Assembly (NCBI GenBank): GCA_015680685.1
Contig: MNCI01003306.1
Coordinates: 333,738 to 360,451 of the forward strand
DNA length: 26,714 bases
Reading direction: 5' to 3'
Source of the DNA: Gnetum montanum
Taxonomy: Eukaryota; Streptophyta; Gnetopsida; Gnetales; Gnetaceae
Shown piece by piece: positions 26,633 through 26,714 of this stretch. How positions within the stretch are numbered: the stretch's first letter is position 1; every line of letters begins with the position of its first letter. The notes beneath the pieces were generated by a model. That model searched no databases. It saw nothing but the letters and a program-made list of their open reading frames with translations, and was not told the DNA's origin. The position numbers and the translations under genes were made by a program.

Positions 26633-26714
26633 CTAAGTGTTTGTGCGCCGAATAGAACATAAGGGATATCACTCACATCGTTGTGAGCCTTAACGAACCT
26701 TCAGGTTAATCAAA
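26633..26714 (+). other. Leader of the element that continues beyond the window
   Basis: It aligns with the copy 2 leader (GTTTGTGCGCC against CTTTGTGCACT, and AGAACATAAGGGATATCACTCACATC). The gag gene is expected shortly after the window edge. Confidence 0.75.

Overview
The window is repeat-rich plant nuclear DNA, probably heterochromatin of a seed plant. I see no intact host gene and no tRNA, rRNA or CRISPR. Almost everything recognisable is Ty3/gypsy LTR-retrotransposon sequence, largely of one family. Its LTRs begin TGATGAG and end CTCATCA, and they are followed by a primer-binding site matching the 3' end of plant tRNA-Asp. The domain order is gag, protease, RT, RNase H, integrase. This points to the non-chromovirus Ogre/Tat/Athila group, most likely Athila-like. 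The species cannot be named from the sequence.

Layout. 1-2860: unassigned DNA holding a TATA/telobox segment, an AT-rich tract, a 50-bp-armed inverted repeat and a 22-bp minisatellite. 2862-6045: left part of an old copy ('copy 1'), 5'-truncated, with gag and protease linker fused directly to the integrase C-terminus after an internal deletion. 6046-16497: a complete younger element ('copy 2') with two LTRs of about 990 bp, bordered by a 5-bp target duplication TATGG. It sits inside the 3' non-coding part of copy 1. 16498-20310: the rest of copy 1, including a decayed extra ORF of about 944 codons in the sense strand between pol and the missing 3' LTR. 20311-21620: unassigned. 21620-22592: a reverse-strand LTR with PBS and leader. 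22593-23596: unassigned. 23597-25100: a gag fragment of a different gypsy family between two direct repeats. 25127-26714: two related forward LTRs head to tail, the second apparently inserted in the first and running into the start of its internal region.

All copies are dead. Copy 2 has stops and frameshifts throughout, and the second catalytic Asp of RT and the second Asp of the integrase triad are both Asn. Its protease region carries an in-frame tandem duplication. The extra ORF in copy 1 has about 40 in-frame stops, about 26 of them TAG, while very few CAG codons survive. That is what C-to-T decay at CHG-methylated sites would give. The most interesting points are the extra ORF with a second polypurine tract in front of it, its loss from copy 2, the protease duplication, and the unrelated palindromic repeat arrays upstream of the TATA box in sister LTRs.
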